NCBI GenBank assembly: GCA_963691655.1
Contig: OY829326.1
Coordinates: forward strand, 138,030,998-138,094,997
Origin: Toxonevra muliebris
Taxonomy: Eukaryota > Arthropoda > Insecta > Diptera > Pallopteridae
DNA: 64,000 nt
Direction of reading: 5' to 3'
Below the pieces are notes generated by a model that saw nothing but the letters and a program-made list of their open reading frames with translations, was not told the DNA's origin and made no database searches. Position numbers and translations under genes: made by a program. Positions 1 to 11,900 of the stretch are shown here, in pieces (the first letter of the stretch is position 1; the number at the start of each line of letters is the position of its first letter).

Positions 1-959
1 TCAATTCTGCAGTGACAGGCCCAAAAATCAAATTTTCTTACGATGAAGTAGTGTTTTTTAAGAAGCAGAGATCTTCGTTATTTGTAGGCACAAGGAACTA
101 CGAATTTGGAGGTTCAAGCATTATTCGTTATTTTTGTGGACAGTCAAGTAGTAATTAAATACGTGGGCATTATCATAAGATCAACACACCCTAAAACAAA
201 ACCCACAGCCATCAAGTTAATTTCTGTTGGGTTCCCAGACATTCAAATATTTATTGCGAAGAGTGGAAGCCATCCGATTGCCTAGTAAATGAGTGCTAGA
301 TTGGAGTTCCAGCTGCCTCAGGTTCGAGTGGAAACAACCTTAAAATGGAACTGTTATCAATTGGACGATGATTGACACCAAAAATAAGAAATGGTTGGGA
401 ATATACAAGAGTAAGATACTTTGCAAAATCTATGGTGCAATATGCATGAACGACGTGTATCAAATAAGATGAAACCCCGAGCTATTAGTGATATCGCTCG
501 CTTGGTTGTGTTAAGTATAAGTAAGCTTTCGGACTAAAAAGATATTCAATTCGCCAGGTACGCCTCAATTGGTTTATTTTATTTTAGTTGATGATGTTAT
601 AATTTCATGTGATTTTGTGACGAATTCTAAGTGACGTTTGGTTCTCGTCGGAAAACTCTTAAGGTTAGTCAGTTATCCTCTATTCTGTAGGCATGCTGAA
701 TACCGTTCGCCGTTGAATCTTATCCGCTACTTTCCATTATCGCAAAAATTAATCAAAAATCGTGTGAATGATCTTCCATTCGAAAGCAACAGAAAGGAAG
801 CTACTCATCAGCTGATGTCATCGTCCTCGATCTGCGCTATACATTATGAAAATCGAATGAGAGAATGAATTTCGAAATTTCTTTGATATTTGTATGGAGT
901 GTAATACTTTGCTCAAAGTAAATATCATTTAGTTAGTATAACTCTTTGCTTTTTCTCTA
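1..959. other. Intergenic DNA, no gene recognised
   Basis: AT-rich sequence with only short chance ORFs (the longest, 638-868 on the plus strand, resembles no family I know). It may belong to the decayed LINE that starts at about 960, but no reverse-transcriptase motif could be read in it on either strand. Confidence 0.5.
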
Positions 960-1330
960 ATGTGAAGTTATTTTTGTAGTTTATGGGCCATCCTAAAAAT
1001 ACGAAATCATTAACAACTTCAAAGTTATTTGGCTCAATGATGATTTTCTAGTCAAGTCGATGATGTTTATTGTTGCCTCTACTTTATACCTTATAGTACC
1101 GGCCTGGTAAGCTCCATAGTACCTATTTTTCACTCGAAATCACTAGAAATCTTCTTAATGTGAAGCTAATCATATGCCACAATATCGATATTATCTGCAT
1201 ACGCAAGAAGCTGATGGCGCCAGAGTGAAGGTTTCACGTAAAAGTTTTTCGAGGTATATGTCATATAAGTCATTCTCATAACTTTGACGAAACGCATTAT
1301 GGTCAGGACAGGCATTGACAGATCGCTGAC
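960..1330 (-). pseudogene. LINE reverse-transcriptase fragment (RTE-like), broken
   Basis: Read on the minus strand, 1165-1215 encodes LLAYADNIDIVAYD followed by a stop. This matches the catalytic box of non-LTR reverse transcriptases (usually YADD; the second Asp is Asn here). Further along, near 1005-1035, another frame gives FEVVNDFVFLG, which fits the block that normally follows the catalytic box in RTE-like elements. The two blocks are in the expected order but separated by stops and frameshifts, so this is a dead fragment. The clade is inferred from motif style only. Confidence 0.6.
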
Positions 1331-2680
1331 TAAGAGTTGTAACTTTCTAATTAATATCCTAATGCTATACCTTCTTAGTGATTATTGGTAACTAGGCATC
1401 CGCTTATATCTTGGAGAAAAATAGAATTGGTTTGGCCAGCCCTAATTAGGAGAAAAAGGTCGATACCCTTATCAGCCATTATCTTTATGAAAACTCAGAC
1501 TAAGAACATTACATTTCCAACGGATACATCGGCATAATTGCACATGAGTCCACACCACCAGTATGTCGTTTATTTGGCAATTATTGCTATTTTGAAGTGA
1601 GAATATATTATATATTGCTTTATTTAATAGTCATCTTTTTCATATGAAAGGCCTGCGATGAAAAAAAGATATCCAAAAATTTTTCTCGATTGGGTTTTTT
1701 TTTGTTTTTGCTTTTCTAAAATCACGCCGACATTTTGCCGATTTCAGATTTTAAAAATGTTGATTACTTTTTTTAACAATTTATGGTGTAATTACTGCGA
1801 GTTCGTGCGAGGGCGATGTTATGCAGACGGACAAATGATCCTCGGTCACGTCACTTCTTACGCTCTCTCTTTGATTTTCCAAGTATGTTATGTAGACGGT
1901 CACTTGATCGCCAATAACTAGCACTTTTCTTACATACTTTTAGTACTTTTTCGATACTTTTTTATTTGAACTTCGGAGATCATTTTTACTGTTTTTAACA
2001 ACTAACATTTTGTAAGCAAAAATGAACAATATTGAATACCTAAGTATATTTATATATGCTCACTTATTGTACAAAAAAGTTTGCAGTCAAACACAAATGC
2101 AAACAAAGGATGAGTATTATTGCTATTAAACAGTTTTATTTATTGTTTACATAATTTTTCACCAAAACTGTACTATTTCGCTCCTAAAAGTGCAATTGTG
2201 CACTTTTCACAACATAACACTGGTTTGATCCCATGATTCGGCATCGAAAGCCAAATCATTTGGTGACCGCGGTGGACAAACTTTACTCTCTCGCTCTCTC
2301 TCTCTTTCACTTTCAATCTTTCGTTTTATATTCAAGCAATAACAACTCGTGCCCATAACGTGACCGTATGCATATGTATAATGGTCGATAATGCAGTTTT
2401 AATAAATTTTCACATGAACTTATTTAGCATCGAGCAAAGAGAGTAAGAGACCTGACAATTTCAGTATGTTTGACAACTAGAAATTGACAGTACGTTACGC
2501 TCTCTTTCAGTGAGATAGTCAGTACGCGAGCTTTTGCGCATTTCACTCTTGTTTTGGTTGGTTGCATGAAAAATTTCAGCGCGTTATCAACAACAATTAA
2601 AGTATAATGAAGTATAATTTAGATAAAAACTTTTGGAATTTTCTACAACTAAAATATCACATCTTTTACCAATTTAGGCT
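1331..2680. other. Intergenic AT-rich DNA with scattered CT-rich runs
   Basis: No coding sequence recognised. A short motif, TGTTATGYAGACGG, occurs twice about 70 bp apart (near 1817 and 1886), each followed by a TGATC. There are CT-rich runs around 2285-2310. Nothing else stands out. Confidence 0.4.
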
Positions 2681-2698
2681 GTATGTTACGCATTACTA

Positions 2699-2845
2699 CG
2701 GCAGCAATTTTCTTGCAGATGTAAACTCCGCCCTATGAATGAGAAACCGCAAGTTTCTTTTTTGTTTACATCAGCAATTTACTCCAAAGACAAAAACTTT
2801 CTCAGAGCAACCTGCGGCAATTTTCTTGCAGATGTTAACTTCGTC
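2699..2845 (+). repeat. Direct repeat around a CAATTTTCTTGCAGATG core
   Basis: The string CAATTTTCTTGCAGATGT occurs at about 2706 and again at about 2819, each preceded by CGGC and followed by AAACTC or TAACTT and CG. The repeat is about 30 bp with about 115 bp between starts. It may be part of a degraded element. Confidence 0.5.
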
Positions 2846-3084
2846 TTAGACTAATCTTGGGTCGCTGACCTGAAATCGGTTTCGGGTAGGACGATTTTGT
2901 TGTTTGAGCGAAAACACTTCTCGAACCACCATCTGGATTAATCTGGACTAGAAAAGTTGATTTTGCTCCACAGTGTTTTCTTTTAATATAAAAAAAGAGA
3001 AAAAGAAAAGGAAATTGAGTATTTTGAAGTCAGAAACCAGAAATTGTTGAGCTGGGACGCATATTTGACAGGCTGAGAGGAAAA

Positions 3085-3355
3085 GCGGGCTAAAATTTAT
3101 ATAAGAGCAAAAGTGAAATAATTTAGTGTCAGTGCAAGAATGGCATAAGTAAAACGGTTTAGAGTGAAAATGAAACGCCATAAAAGTAAGAACAAAACTG
3201 GTATAACAATTCTTTCAGAGCAAGAACAGCATAGTTTTTATCCCGTTTTCGCTCTGAACATATTTCGTTTCACTTTTGCTCTGAACATATTTCGTTTTGC
3301 TTTTGCTCTTAAGTAAAATTATTCCACTTTTTTCTGAACGTAGAAATTATACCAC
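3085..3355. repeat. Degenerate array around TTTTGCTCTGAACATATTTC
   Basis: On the plus strand the block CGCTCTGAACATATTTCGTTT recurs at once as TTTTGCTCTGAACATATTTC (3250-3300), then decays into TTTTGCTCTTAAG and TTTTTTCTGAACG. Inverted relatives (AGAGCAAAAGTGAAATAATTT) lie at 3103-3125. The arrangement suggests an imperfect foldback or short-period array. Confidence 0.45.
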
Positions 3356-3575
3356 TTTTCCTCTCATTTCATTTTCTATTTTTAATTGCCCGGGCATTGA
3401 ACACAGACATCTTGTGTGTTATGTGGCGACTGTTGTTTTGGCACTCCACCTATTATTATTATTTGAAGGAAGGACGACTCGAAAGTCAGGCACTGCTAAC
3501 CTATAAGATCTATTGTATCAAAGCCCCAAGAAAGAAAGAAAGGCAGAGAAAAAGAATGATAGATATGAAACATAC

Positions 3576-3649
3576 CCAAGTCGAGAATCGAACTCGGGCC
3601 TCCAGAGACAAGAGTCTGATACTCTGCCACTAGACCACAGTGGCGCTGG
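3576..3649 (-). repeat. tRNA-like sequence (SINE head or tRNA pseudogene)
   Basis: On the minus strand there is an A-box-like GTGGTCTAGTGGCAGAGT, an anticodon-arm-like hairpin and a good B box, GAGTTCGATTCTC, in tRNA order and spacing. The 5' flank does not pair with the sequence after the T arm, so no acceptor stem forms, and the anticodon loop appears to be 8 nt. That argues against a working tRNA and for a tRNA-derived SINE or pseudogene. A similar sequence lies 170 bp away at 3820-3894. Confidence 0.5.
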
Positions 3650-3819
3650 TAGAACCTACAGTTTAATGCCAATTCCGAAAGGCTGTGTGGCAATTTTTTA
3701 TCAGCTCGGTAGTTTTGCCATTACCAACCAAGGTATGTACTTGTACACATTCTTATAACTCTTATCCACTTTATTCACTATCGATAAATATTAGAAGTTT
3801 ATGAGAATTAACCACCAGA

Positions 3820-3894
3820 CCAAGACGGGAATCGAGCCCGCAACCTTCTGGATGAAAGTCTAGTGCACTATCCACTAGATTATCGATGTCGTCG
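3820..3894 (-). repeat. Second tRNA-like sequence, Glu(TTC)-like anticodon loop
   Basis: On the minus strand, A-box-like AATCTAGTGGATAGTGC, an anticodon region CTAGACTTTCATCCAGAAG (loop CTTTCAT, anticodon TTC) and T arm GCGGGCTCGATTCCCGT are in tRNA order. The seven bases after the T arm (CTTGGTC) have no complementary 5' partner, so the acceptor stem is missing. It resembles tRNA-Glu in its anticodon arm, but a tRNA-derived SINE head or pseudogene is more likely than a functional gene. Confidence 0.5.
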
Positions 3895-4779
3895 GCACTC
3901 CACCTAAGTTTTCATTAAGTTCTTTAACCACTTGCCCAAAAAAAGGTTTATTTAAAAAACCATAAAATGAGGGTAATGCGAGGAAAATTATGAGGGAGTA
4001 AACATTTTTCACAGTTTCATAGCGATCAACTTTCACCCAGACATCAAACACGTACCTAATATTACAAAAAAGTATTATTTTGTTTTCCTGATATATTAAA
4101 TTTTAACTAACGAAAAGAGTTGCAGAAAACCCAACTTCAGATGAATCAAAATCTTTTCTTGAATCCCCATCTGGCATTTACATATTACACAGTTTAATCA
4201 TAAATCTGTATTATCGACAATTTAAAATAATTCAGACATTTTACCAATTTAGTTAAGCTGGCCCACACTTACTATATAAAATATTTGTATTATTGTACAC
4301 AATACGAGAAGAATATTAAGTAAAATTAAAAAAAAAAAATTATCAGAGTTTTTGAAATACATTCATAAATGACATCATATAAAAATTACAATAAACAAAC
4401 ATTTACAAAATATTGTTCCAATTATTATATTGTTCTTTTTTCATTTGACTAAGATAATATTGATAACTTACATTATTTATAATCAAAAAATTACAAAAAA
4501 CAAAAAACATTTAAATTATATAATTACAATATTTTCTTTTTGTTTTGTCTAGCGTATAAACACAAAATCAAAAGCAGCAATTTGTATTTATATATGTATA
4601 TAAATATATGTAGTACAATATATAATATTTACTTTTTACTTTTTTTTATAAACTACAATTCCTTTCCATACATACAATATTCGGTTTTATATTTAACAAG
4701 CTAAAGCCTTATGGTTTTTTTTTCTATAGATCTATAATATATATAGAAAATACACTCACAGTTTTGGTTTCATTGGTTT
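3895..4779. other. AT-rich intergenic DNA downstream of hep
   Basis: Very AT-rich, with poly-A and poly-T runs and no ORF of interest. It lies beyond the nearest plausible hep polyadenylation signals and may contain a distal part of the 3' UTR. Confidence 0.3.
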
Positions 4780-5854
4780 ATTTTTTTTTTGTATTGTTAA
4801 TTTATTACAGCATACAGATTGTAAGAGTTCTCCAATGTTAGATGTACATATTTTCTTGATAATATAAAGTGCTAAATCCTAAATTTATTCATTACGCATT
4901 GAATTGAACTTGATTACAAAGTTTTATATATATGCTAGAAAGCGAGAAACCTTTTCGTTTTTGTTTTTTGCATGCTAAATATAATTTAACTCTAACATTC
5001 TGTATGATGTTAAAAGAAATGTAGATATAGTATTTAGAAAAAAAAAAAATTGCATTTCGTATTTGAAAAAATTTAATGGCCAAAATTTAATTATTGCATA
5101 CTTTTAAGCTTGTCATCAATAATCATTATTTAAGTTTTTTATACAAGTCACTATATAAATTACATACAATATATGAACCTTTCGTTTCTTCCTTAATTCA
5201 TACATATGTATACATAGAATATAAATAGAAAGCGTGTATGTGTGTGTGTCAAAGAAAATTTACAATTTTTGATACATGGTACGTAATTTTGTCAAAAAAA
5301 AACTTTAGCATAAATCTAGGCGTTAATTGCAGCTATATATTATAACGCTAGTCAAAATTGATTAACGCCACTAATGATATATAAATGTATATATATCTCA
5401 CAAAAGAGAAGTAGCAAAGTAAAATTATTTTAGCATATTTTTAGGCATGCTATTTAAATATTTTTCTCATTAAGATTTTTTGAACTTTTTTCTTTACTTA
5501 ATATTCGAAAATTTGAACACACTTTCTTTACAAATCAACACAAAATCACAAAATAAATAAAAGAAAAAAAACAAAATATTTACCATTTTTAACTACATTA
5601 AGCCATCGTCCGCTCCCCACATGCCCCACACACAGCTATCGTTACTTTTGCAGCCAATATGGCTGATGCTGTTGGCTCAATGCAGCAGCAGCTGATGCAA
5701 TAGCATTATCTGTACTAATAGATGCAGCAGTTGTCGTCGTTGCAGTTGTTGTACTATCGTACATACTATTACTACCTGCATTTGTGGCGGCATCAGCATC
5801 AGCGTCATTATCAAATCCATACCAATATCACATGACCATAATTTGTAGTGCTAC
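4780..5854 (-). other. hep: Probable 3' UTR of hep
   Basis: Minus-strand sequence directly after the hep stop codon. It contains no ORF. Minus-strand AATAAA hexamers occur near 4880, 4801 and 4777 (seen as TTTATT on the plus strand), so an mRNA ending around 4750-4880 would have a 3' UTR of about 1 kb. The hexamers are visible, but the choice of end is inference in very AT-rich DNA. Confidence 0.35.
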
Positions 5855-5993
5855 TCATTGATCTATCGTACGATAGATTCGCCTTTGTGGCTCTGGTGTA
5901 TAATGTATGCGAGTGCGAAAATGTTGTGGCGAGCCGGGTACACTTTCCGAACCGCGACGTGGCGGTGGCAAAGGAGGTGAGGCAGTTACATAA
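5855..5993 (-). CDS. hep: hep coding exon 10 (C-terminus and stop)
   Basis: Encodes the end of codon 1240 through Gln1285 and TGA at 5857-5855. The 45 residues are almost identical to Drosophila Hep: [20 protein letters not shown], then [20 protein letters not shown] and Gln. LPPPRR fits an SH3-ligand pattern. The acceptor is TCGCTAG|TTATG and the preceding intron is 74 bp. Confidence 0.94.
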
Positions 5994-8900
5994 CTAGCGA
6001 GAAATACAGAAAGAGAGGAAGAAGTATTAAAAAGCTACAAATGATTTTTTTTTTCTTTTTAACTTACCGTCGATTTAACAACGGTGAACCTGGTGGTTGA
6101 CCACTCAATTCCAACAAATTCTTACGCAACAGCAATGGTGATTGTCCCCGATTGTAACGCGGTGGTGGATCTGGACTACGATGCCGTCGATCTACCCCAG
6201 TGATTAAATTATTATAATTGCTACCACCGCTACTGCTACTACTACCCGCAGCAGCATAACGACGCAGGAAACTACTCGTGCCACCCTCATGAAAATCATT
6301 TGCCAAACTGCTACTTCCAATGCTACCACTACCGCTACTACCGCCACCATTATTACCAGCAGAATATTTTGGCAGTGGCACTTCGGTTGGTGAAGTGCTA
6401 TTGCTAGTATTGTTGCTACTGCTGCCCGCAGATAATGTACGATAATAGGGTAAGGTTGTTTTGCCGCCATTATTCATTGTTTCATTACCGTTATTTCGAG
6501 ACATCGATGATGATGATGATGTAGCAGCTGTGACTGTTGTTGCTGTAGTTGTAGCTGAAGGATTTAATTGTAATTTAACATAAGATGCAAATTGTCGTTT
6601 CATTGCACCTGCAAATGAATTAAACCAGCCTGAGAGTGCAGACACGCATGCGTAGAATAATGAAGTACAACAACAAGTGCAAAGTGTGCGAAATTTTGAT
6701 TTGATTTTTTTTTTTTTTGTTTTTTTGTTTTTTTTTTTATATTGCAATGTTTGTGTATGTATGAGAGTGTTGGATGGATTGATTGTGATGAGAGAGAGAC
6801 AGATAGCCATGGGAAAGATATAGAAATGTTGTTGTTGTAGATGAAAGTTTGATAAAGCAAATAAATAGTAAAAATTGCATTTGAAAGTTGAGTTAAATAT
6901 TTGTGTGTGAATGTGTGCATGTGGTGAGGCAAAGCAGAGAAAATCGCAGCATATTTTTGTGCGTTAAAGCAAGCATACATAATGAAAATTGCAAGAAAGA
7001 AAAAGATTTTTGATTAAGTATGAGTGAAAATGTTTTGTAATTAAGTTTTATATGCATAACAAAAAAATAATGTTGGGGTGCATAAAAAAAGATCAACCAA
7101 ATATTTTTAAGGAACATTTTTATATGTTTAAAAAAAAAGTGAAAAAACCGTTGACTAAAGGGTTTTCTTAAATTGAATTAGGTGTGTCTCTACGTAACTA
7201 AAAAAAAAACATATGGAGAAATAGGCAAAATTCAAAAAATGCAGATTTTCCACATTTCGCTGTTTTAACTGATAATAACTTCTAAAATACTCTGTTAAAT
7301 ACATTTGATCCCAGGATACTTGTGTGAAATGTTTTTAATTTTTTCAACAAATTTTCTTTATTTTTTTAAGTACTAAAATGTTCTATTGAAGACATATGGA
7401 AATTGTGTTTTGGAAATTTTCAAAATTGAATCATGGTATCTAAAACCCCGTGACGTAACTGATCACACTATGCCAAATAAATTTGATTCATTGCATACTT
7501 TTAGGCTTATGTTTAATTCCTTTAAATTTGGAACGAAAGTTACGAAATGCAAGTCGGTAAAAACAGTTCAGTTTCAAAGAATAAAAACCAAGAATCGCTG
7601 TTTACATGAGTCAAATAACAACACTAGAAGTTCAACAGAAATTCAGGGAAAATTAAAATGAATTTTACGTCCGTTCATTTGGAAATTAGAGAGAAGAACA
7701 AATTTTCCAATTTGAAATTAGAAAATTCATTTTAGTATAAGAAATCAGTTAATATAAAATCAGAATAGTAATTTTAAAACCCAAAAGGAGTCAATTTGAT
7801 CAGATAGCGTAATTTTAAAATGAGAATAGTCAATTGAAAATCAGAAATGTAATTTCAAAATCAGAAAACGTCAATTTGAGTTCAAAACAAAATCAAAAAT
7901 TCACGTTGAATTCAGAATAGCCATTTCAAAATCAAGAAGAGGCAATTTTAATACAAATTAGTCATTTTAAAATCAGAGATAACGTCACTTTAAAATAAGA
8001 ACAGTCAATTAAAATCAAAAAAGTTATTTTATAATCAGATTGGGTCATTTTGAATTCAGAATAATCATTTGAAAATTAAAAAGTATTATTTTAAAATTAG
8101 ATAGGACAATTCAAATCAAAAACCATCATTTCAGAATCAGATCGCGTCATTTTTTAACGAAAATAGTCAATTGAAAATCGCAAAAATAATTTCAAATTTA
8201 GAAAGCGTCAATTTGAGTTCAGAACAAAATCAGAAATTCAATTCAAATTGAATTCAACATAAGAAAGCTTCATTTCGCTATGAGAAAACGTTAATTTTAA
8301 TTTTTAATAGTAATTTAAAAATCAGAAAGTGACAATTTTAATTCAAATTAGTCATTTTAAAATCAGAAATAACGTCATTTTAAAATTAAAATATCCAATT
8401 GAAAATCAGAAAAGTCTTTTTAATATCAGAAGGCGTTTTTTTTTTTTAATTTAGAATATTCATTTTAAAATTAAAAAGCCTTAATCTTAGTTCAGTATAG
8501 TCATTTTAACAGCACAAAGCGTTAATTTCTAATCAGAATAGCAATTTCAATACAACGTAACACAGCGATTTTTGATCCCATACAACAACGAAGTAAAATT
8601 AGAAGGAGTGCTCTGATTTTGATTAAATTTCATTAGAGATTAAATTGGAATCTGAAGACAGTTTTAATTAGCCTGTTTCGCCAAAAATTAAGCTTAGATT
8701 TACAATTTTCGTCATATTTGGGAAGCTATAGAGGAAGAATGGGAAGTTTGATACTCAAGAAATTTATTTTATTTAGAAATGTTGATATTGGACTTTTCAG
8801 AAAGTTTAACAACAGTTGGAATAAAAATGATATTAATGAATGCAGTTTTTGAATTTTTACACTTTAATTCATTTTTCACAATGATTGCATACTTTTAGGG

Positions 8901-11900
8901 TTAACGAAAACATTTTATTTCCAATTTTCATCTTCAGACCTGAAGTACGCGAAGCATGTTTTTTGCATATTCCGACAAAGAAAGTTGCCGTCTAAAATTG
9001 AAAAAAAACAAATTCTTGATCATATTTTCACATATTTTTTAGATTTTTTCTTCCAAAATTTGTCAATTTTCAGTTTTCGAATTTTCAAAAATACTTAACT
9101 TTAGAAAGAATGTAGAACTCTTATATTTTCAAATCTTGATTAAAAAATAACTCCAAATATTTTCTTTATAAATTACGAATACAGAGCAGGAACTTTCGAC
9201 AGGATATAATTAAAAACTTATTTTTCAGTTAGTTTTTACTCAACTGACTGAAATCAAACGATCCCACATTTTTGTGAAAATTTTGTTGACTTTGCTTTGA
9301 GCTACTCTTATACCAACACTAATTACTTTTTCGACAGCATTTTTCTAGATTTTCTTAGGTGGAGTATTATTTTTGAATTTTGCCTATGGGGCGAATCACT
9401 GTGCGTACCGTCGTTAATTAGAAACCGAAAAATATCATTTTAAAATTTAGTGGAAAATTAGAATCTGTTATTTTCTGATTTCAAATTGGAATGGATCAAG
9501 CTTGCATCGTTTCTGAACCTATTTTCCCAAAACCTTTTAGCAGCTTTCATGACTTTTACGTTTTCAGAAAATAATAATGCTACTTCTCTCGAAAATTAGA
9601 GCTAAGCTGAGGAAAATTACTACCCCATAATCAAATGGCGAATGAGCAGCTTTTTCAGGCTAATTTAGATTCACTGATGCCGACCTTGAACTCTGACAAG
9701 TATACCAATATTATGGGTTTTTGAAGCTTTATAGCGAAAATTTTAGACATGATAGAAATCGACCTCAAATTATTCTCTATCGGTAAGGTGTCAAATTGTC
9801 CCACTGAGTTATGAATGAATTATAGACAAGTGGTAAACTGTAGTGAGTTTTGGAGCCCAGTGAATCAGTTAAATACTTAAGTATGATTTACTCTTGTAGG
9901 TTCAGTGCACATAAGCAAAACCAAAAAGTTATTAATGAGGTTAAGGCATCTTTCTACACATAACGAGGAACTAATAACCATAAAAATTATAGCATATTGT
10001 TACATTTTTTTTACTTATTTGAAATGAATAGTAGTTATGCAATAATAAAATAAAAGTGGTTATTTAAAAATATTTCAAATAAATATTTAAATAAAAAATA
10101 ATGAGAAAAAAACATTTGTGCAATAATATCACTTACCATGCTCATCTTTAAAGCTATTTTCTTTGGAAGCACCATGCATTTCAGCGCCAGCACCAGCTCC
10201 TCCTCCACCTCCACCACCACTCACTGCTGTTGGCACTGCTTGATGCAATTGACGACGTGCATAAAATTTACTTAATTTGCTAGCAACAGCAGCACCAGAA
10301 TTGTTGCTACCATTGCCACCTACACTACCGCCATTGCCACTATCACTGCGACTACCACCCAAAGCAATTGAATCCGATAATTGTTCTGGTGATGTGGGCG
10401 GTGAACGTGAGTTTCTTAAACTGTGTAATGGTATATATTGTTGTGGCAATGGTTGATATTGTAATTGGCCAGCGCCAACATTACTGCTAATACCAAATGC
10501 TGAAGACGTCGATGGTGATGATGATGATAGAGCAATTGCAGATGCAGGAGCTGGTGGAGGTGGTGAATGGCGCAAACGTTGATGATGATGATGATTCAAT
10601 TGTTGTTGTTGTTGCTCACTGATAGCAATTTGTGAGGACGATGATTGTGTAGAAGATTGACTAGAAGTTGAATGTGATGATGAGGCACCACCACCACCAC
10701 AACCGCTTCCAACACCTGCTATTGCTGCAATTGGGATGTGCGATTGTTGATGTTGAAGCTGTTGTTGTTGTTGCGTTTGATAATGATTGTTATAATGTAG
10801 ATTTGAGGGGGTTGTTGTTGTTGGTGCCGTTGTTGACGGTAAATAATTGCTAAGAAATGGATTTGTCGGTTCCGGTGATAGTTTTGCAAATTGATGATGG
10901 TGCTGTTGATGTTGATATTGCTGTCGTTCGATTTCTTTCTCGCGCAATTGATTCTGCTGATGATAGAATCGCTGAAGAACTATTGAATTAAAAAATGTTG
11001 ATTTAGTTTTTTATTGCAAGCCAAACAAAAGAAACATAGAAGCAGAAATTCACTTTCGATTTGAATTGCTATCGATAGCTTGCAACTTCGTATGAAAGTG
11101 GTTTTTTCTGTTTTCTTCTTCAACTTTACCAATTGGACTTTGATTGCCCTGAACACGTTGTGGATTAGTTTCATTTCGATTGGTAGGGATCAATGTAGCT
11201 TGCTGCTGCTGTTGTTGTAGTTGTATATCTATTGCTGCTGCTGCGCCGCCAGTCATCTGAAACCTTTTTCTACCCATTGGCGGTGATACTACACCAATGC
11301 CACCACCAATACCGCCCCCATCCATTAGAGATTTCGTTGATATTGTATCGCAAGCATCATAAGGGAGTATCTCAGTTCGTATAGGGGTTGTTGTTGTTGT
11401 TGCTGGCATACGCCAAAGAGCATCAATTTGATTAGTTTGTGGTGGCGGCGGTATTGGATGTTTCTTTTGACTAAACGGTGATGTGGTAAAATTACGAAAT
11501 GACTGACCTAAAAAAGTAGAAAATTGTTTTACAATTAACAACTCTTTTAGTTTTTCTCTACCCCTTATTACCTATGCTGCTAAAATTAAACATTGACTCC
11601 TTTTTGGGACTTTCACCACCACCGCCACTAGAGCCTGCACCATTGCTGCCACTACCATATTTGCTGTTATTGTATGCTGTTGCACCATTATTATATTTAC
11701 GTTGCATAAACGGTGATTTCCGATATAGTTTATTCATTTCGGTGACAATATTTTTTGCATCATCCCCACCTTTATTACTACTACTGCTATTTAAATGGTA
11801 CGCCACATTGCTTGGTGGTGATTGTGGACTTGAGCTAGCAGCGCTACTGCTACCAGAACCACTAATAACTGCACTTCCTATTCCACCACCAACACCACTA

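Noticed and set aside
638..868. 76-codon ORF near the left edge
   Set aside because: No family resemblance and no neighbouring splice or regulatory signal.
3576..3894. Functional tRNA genes
   Set aside because: Acceptor stems do not form in either sequence, so they are listed as tRNA-derived repeats.
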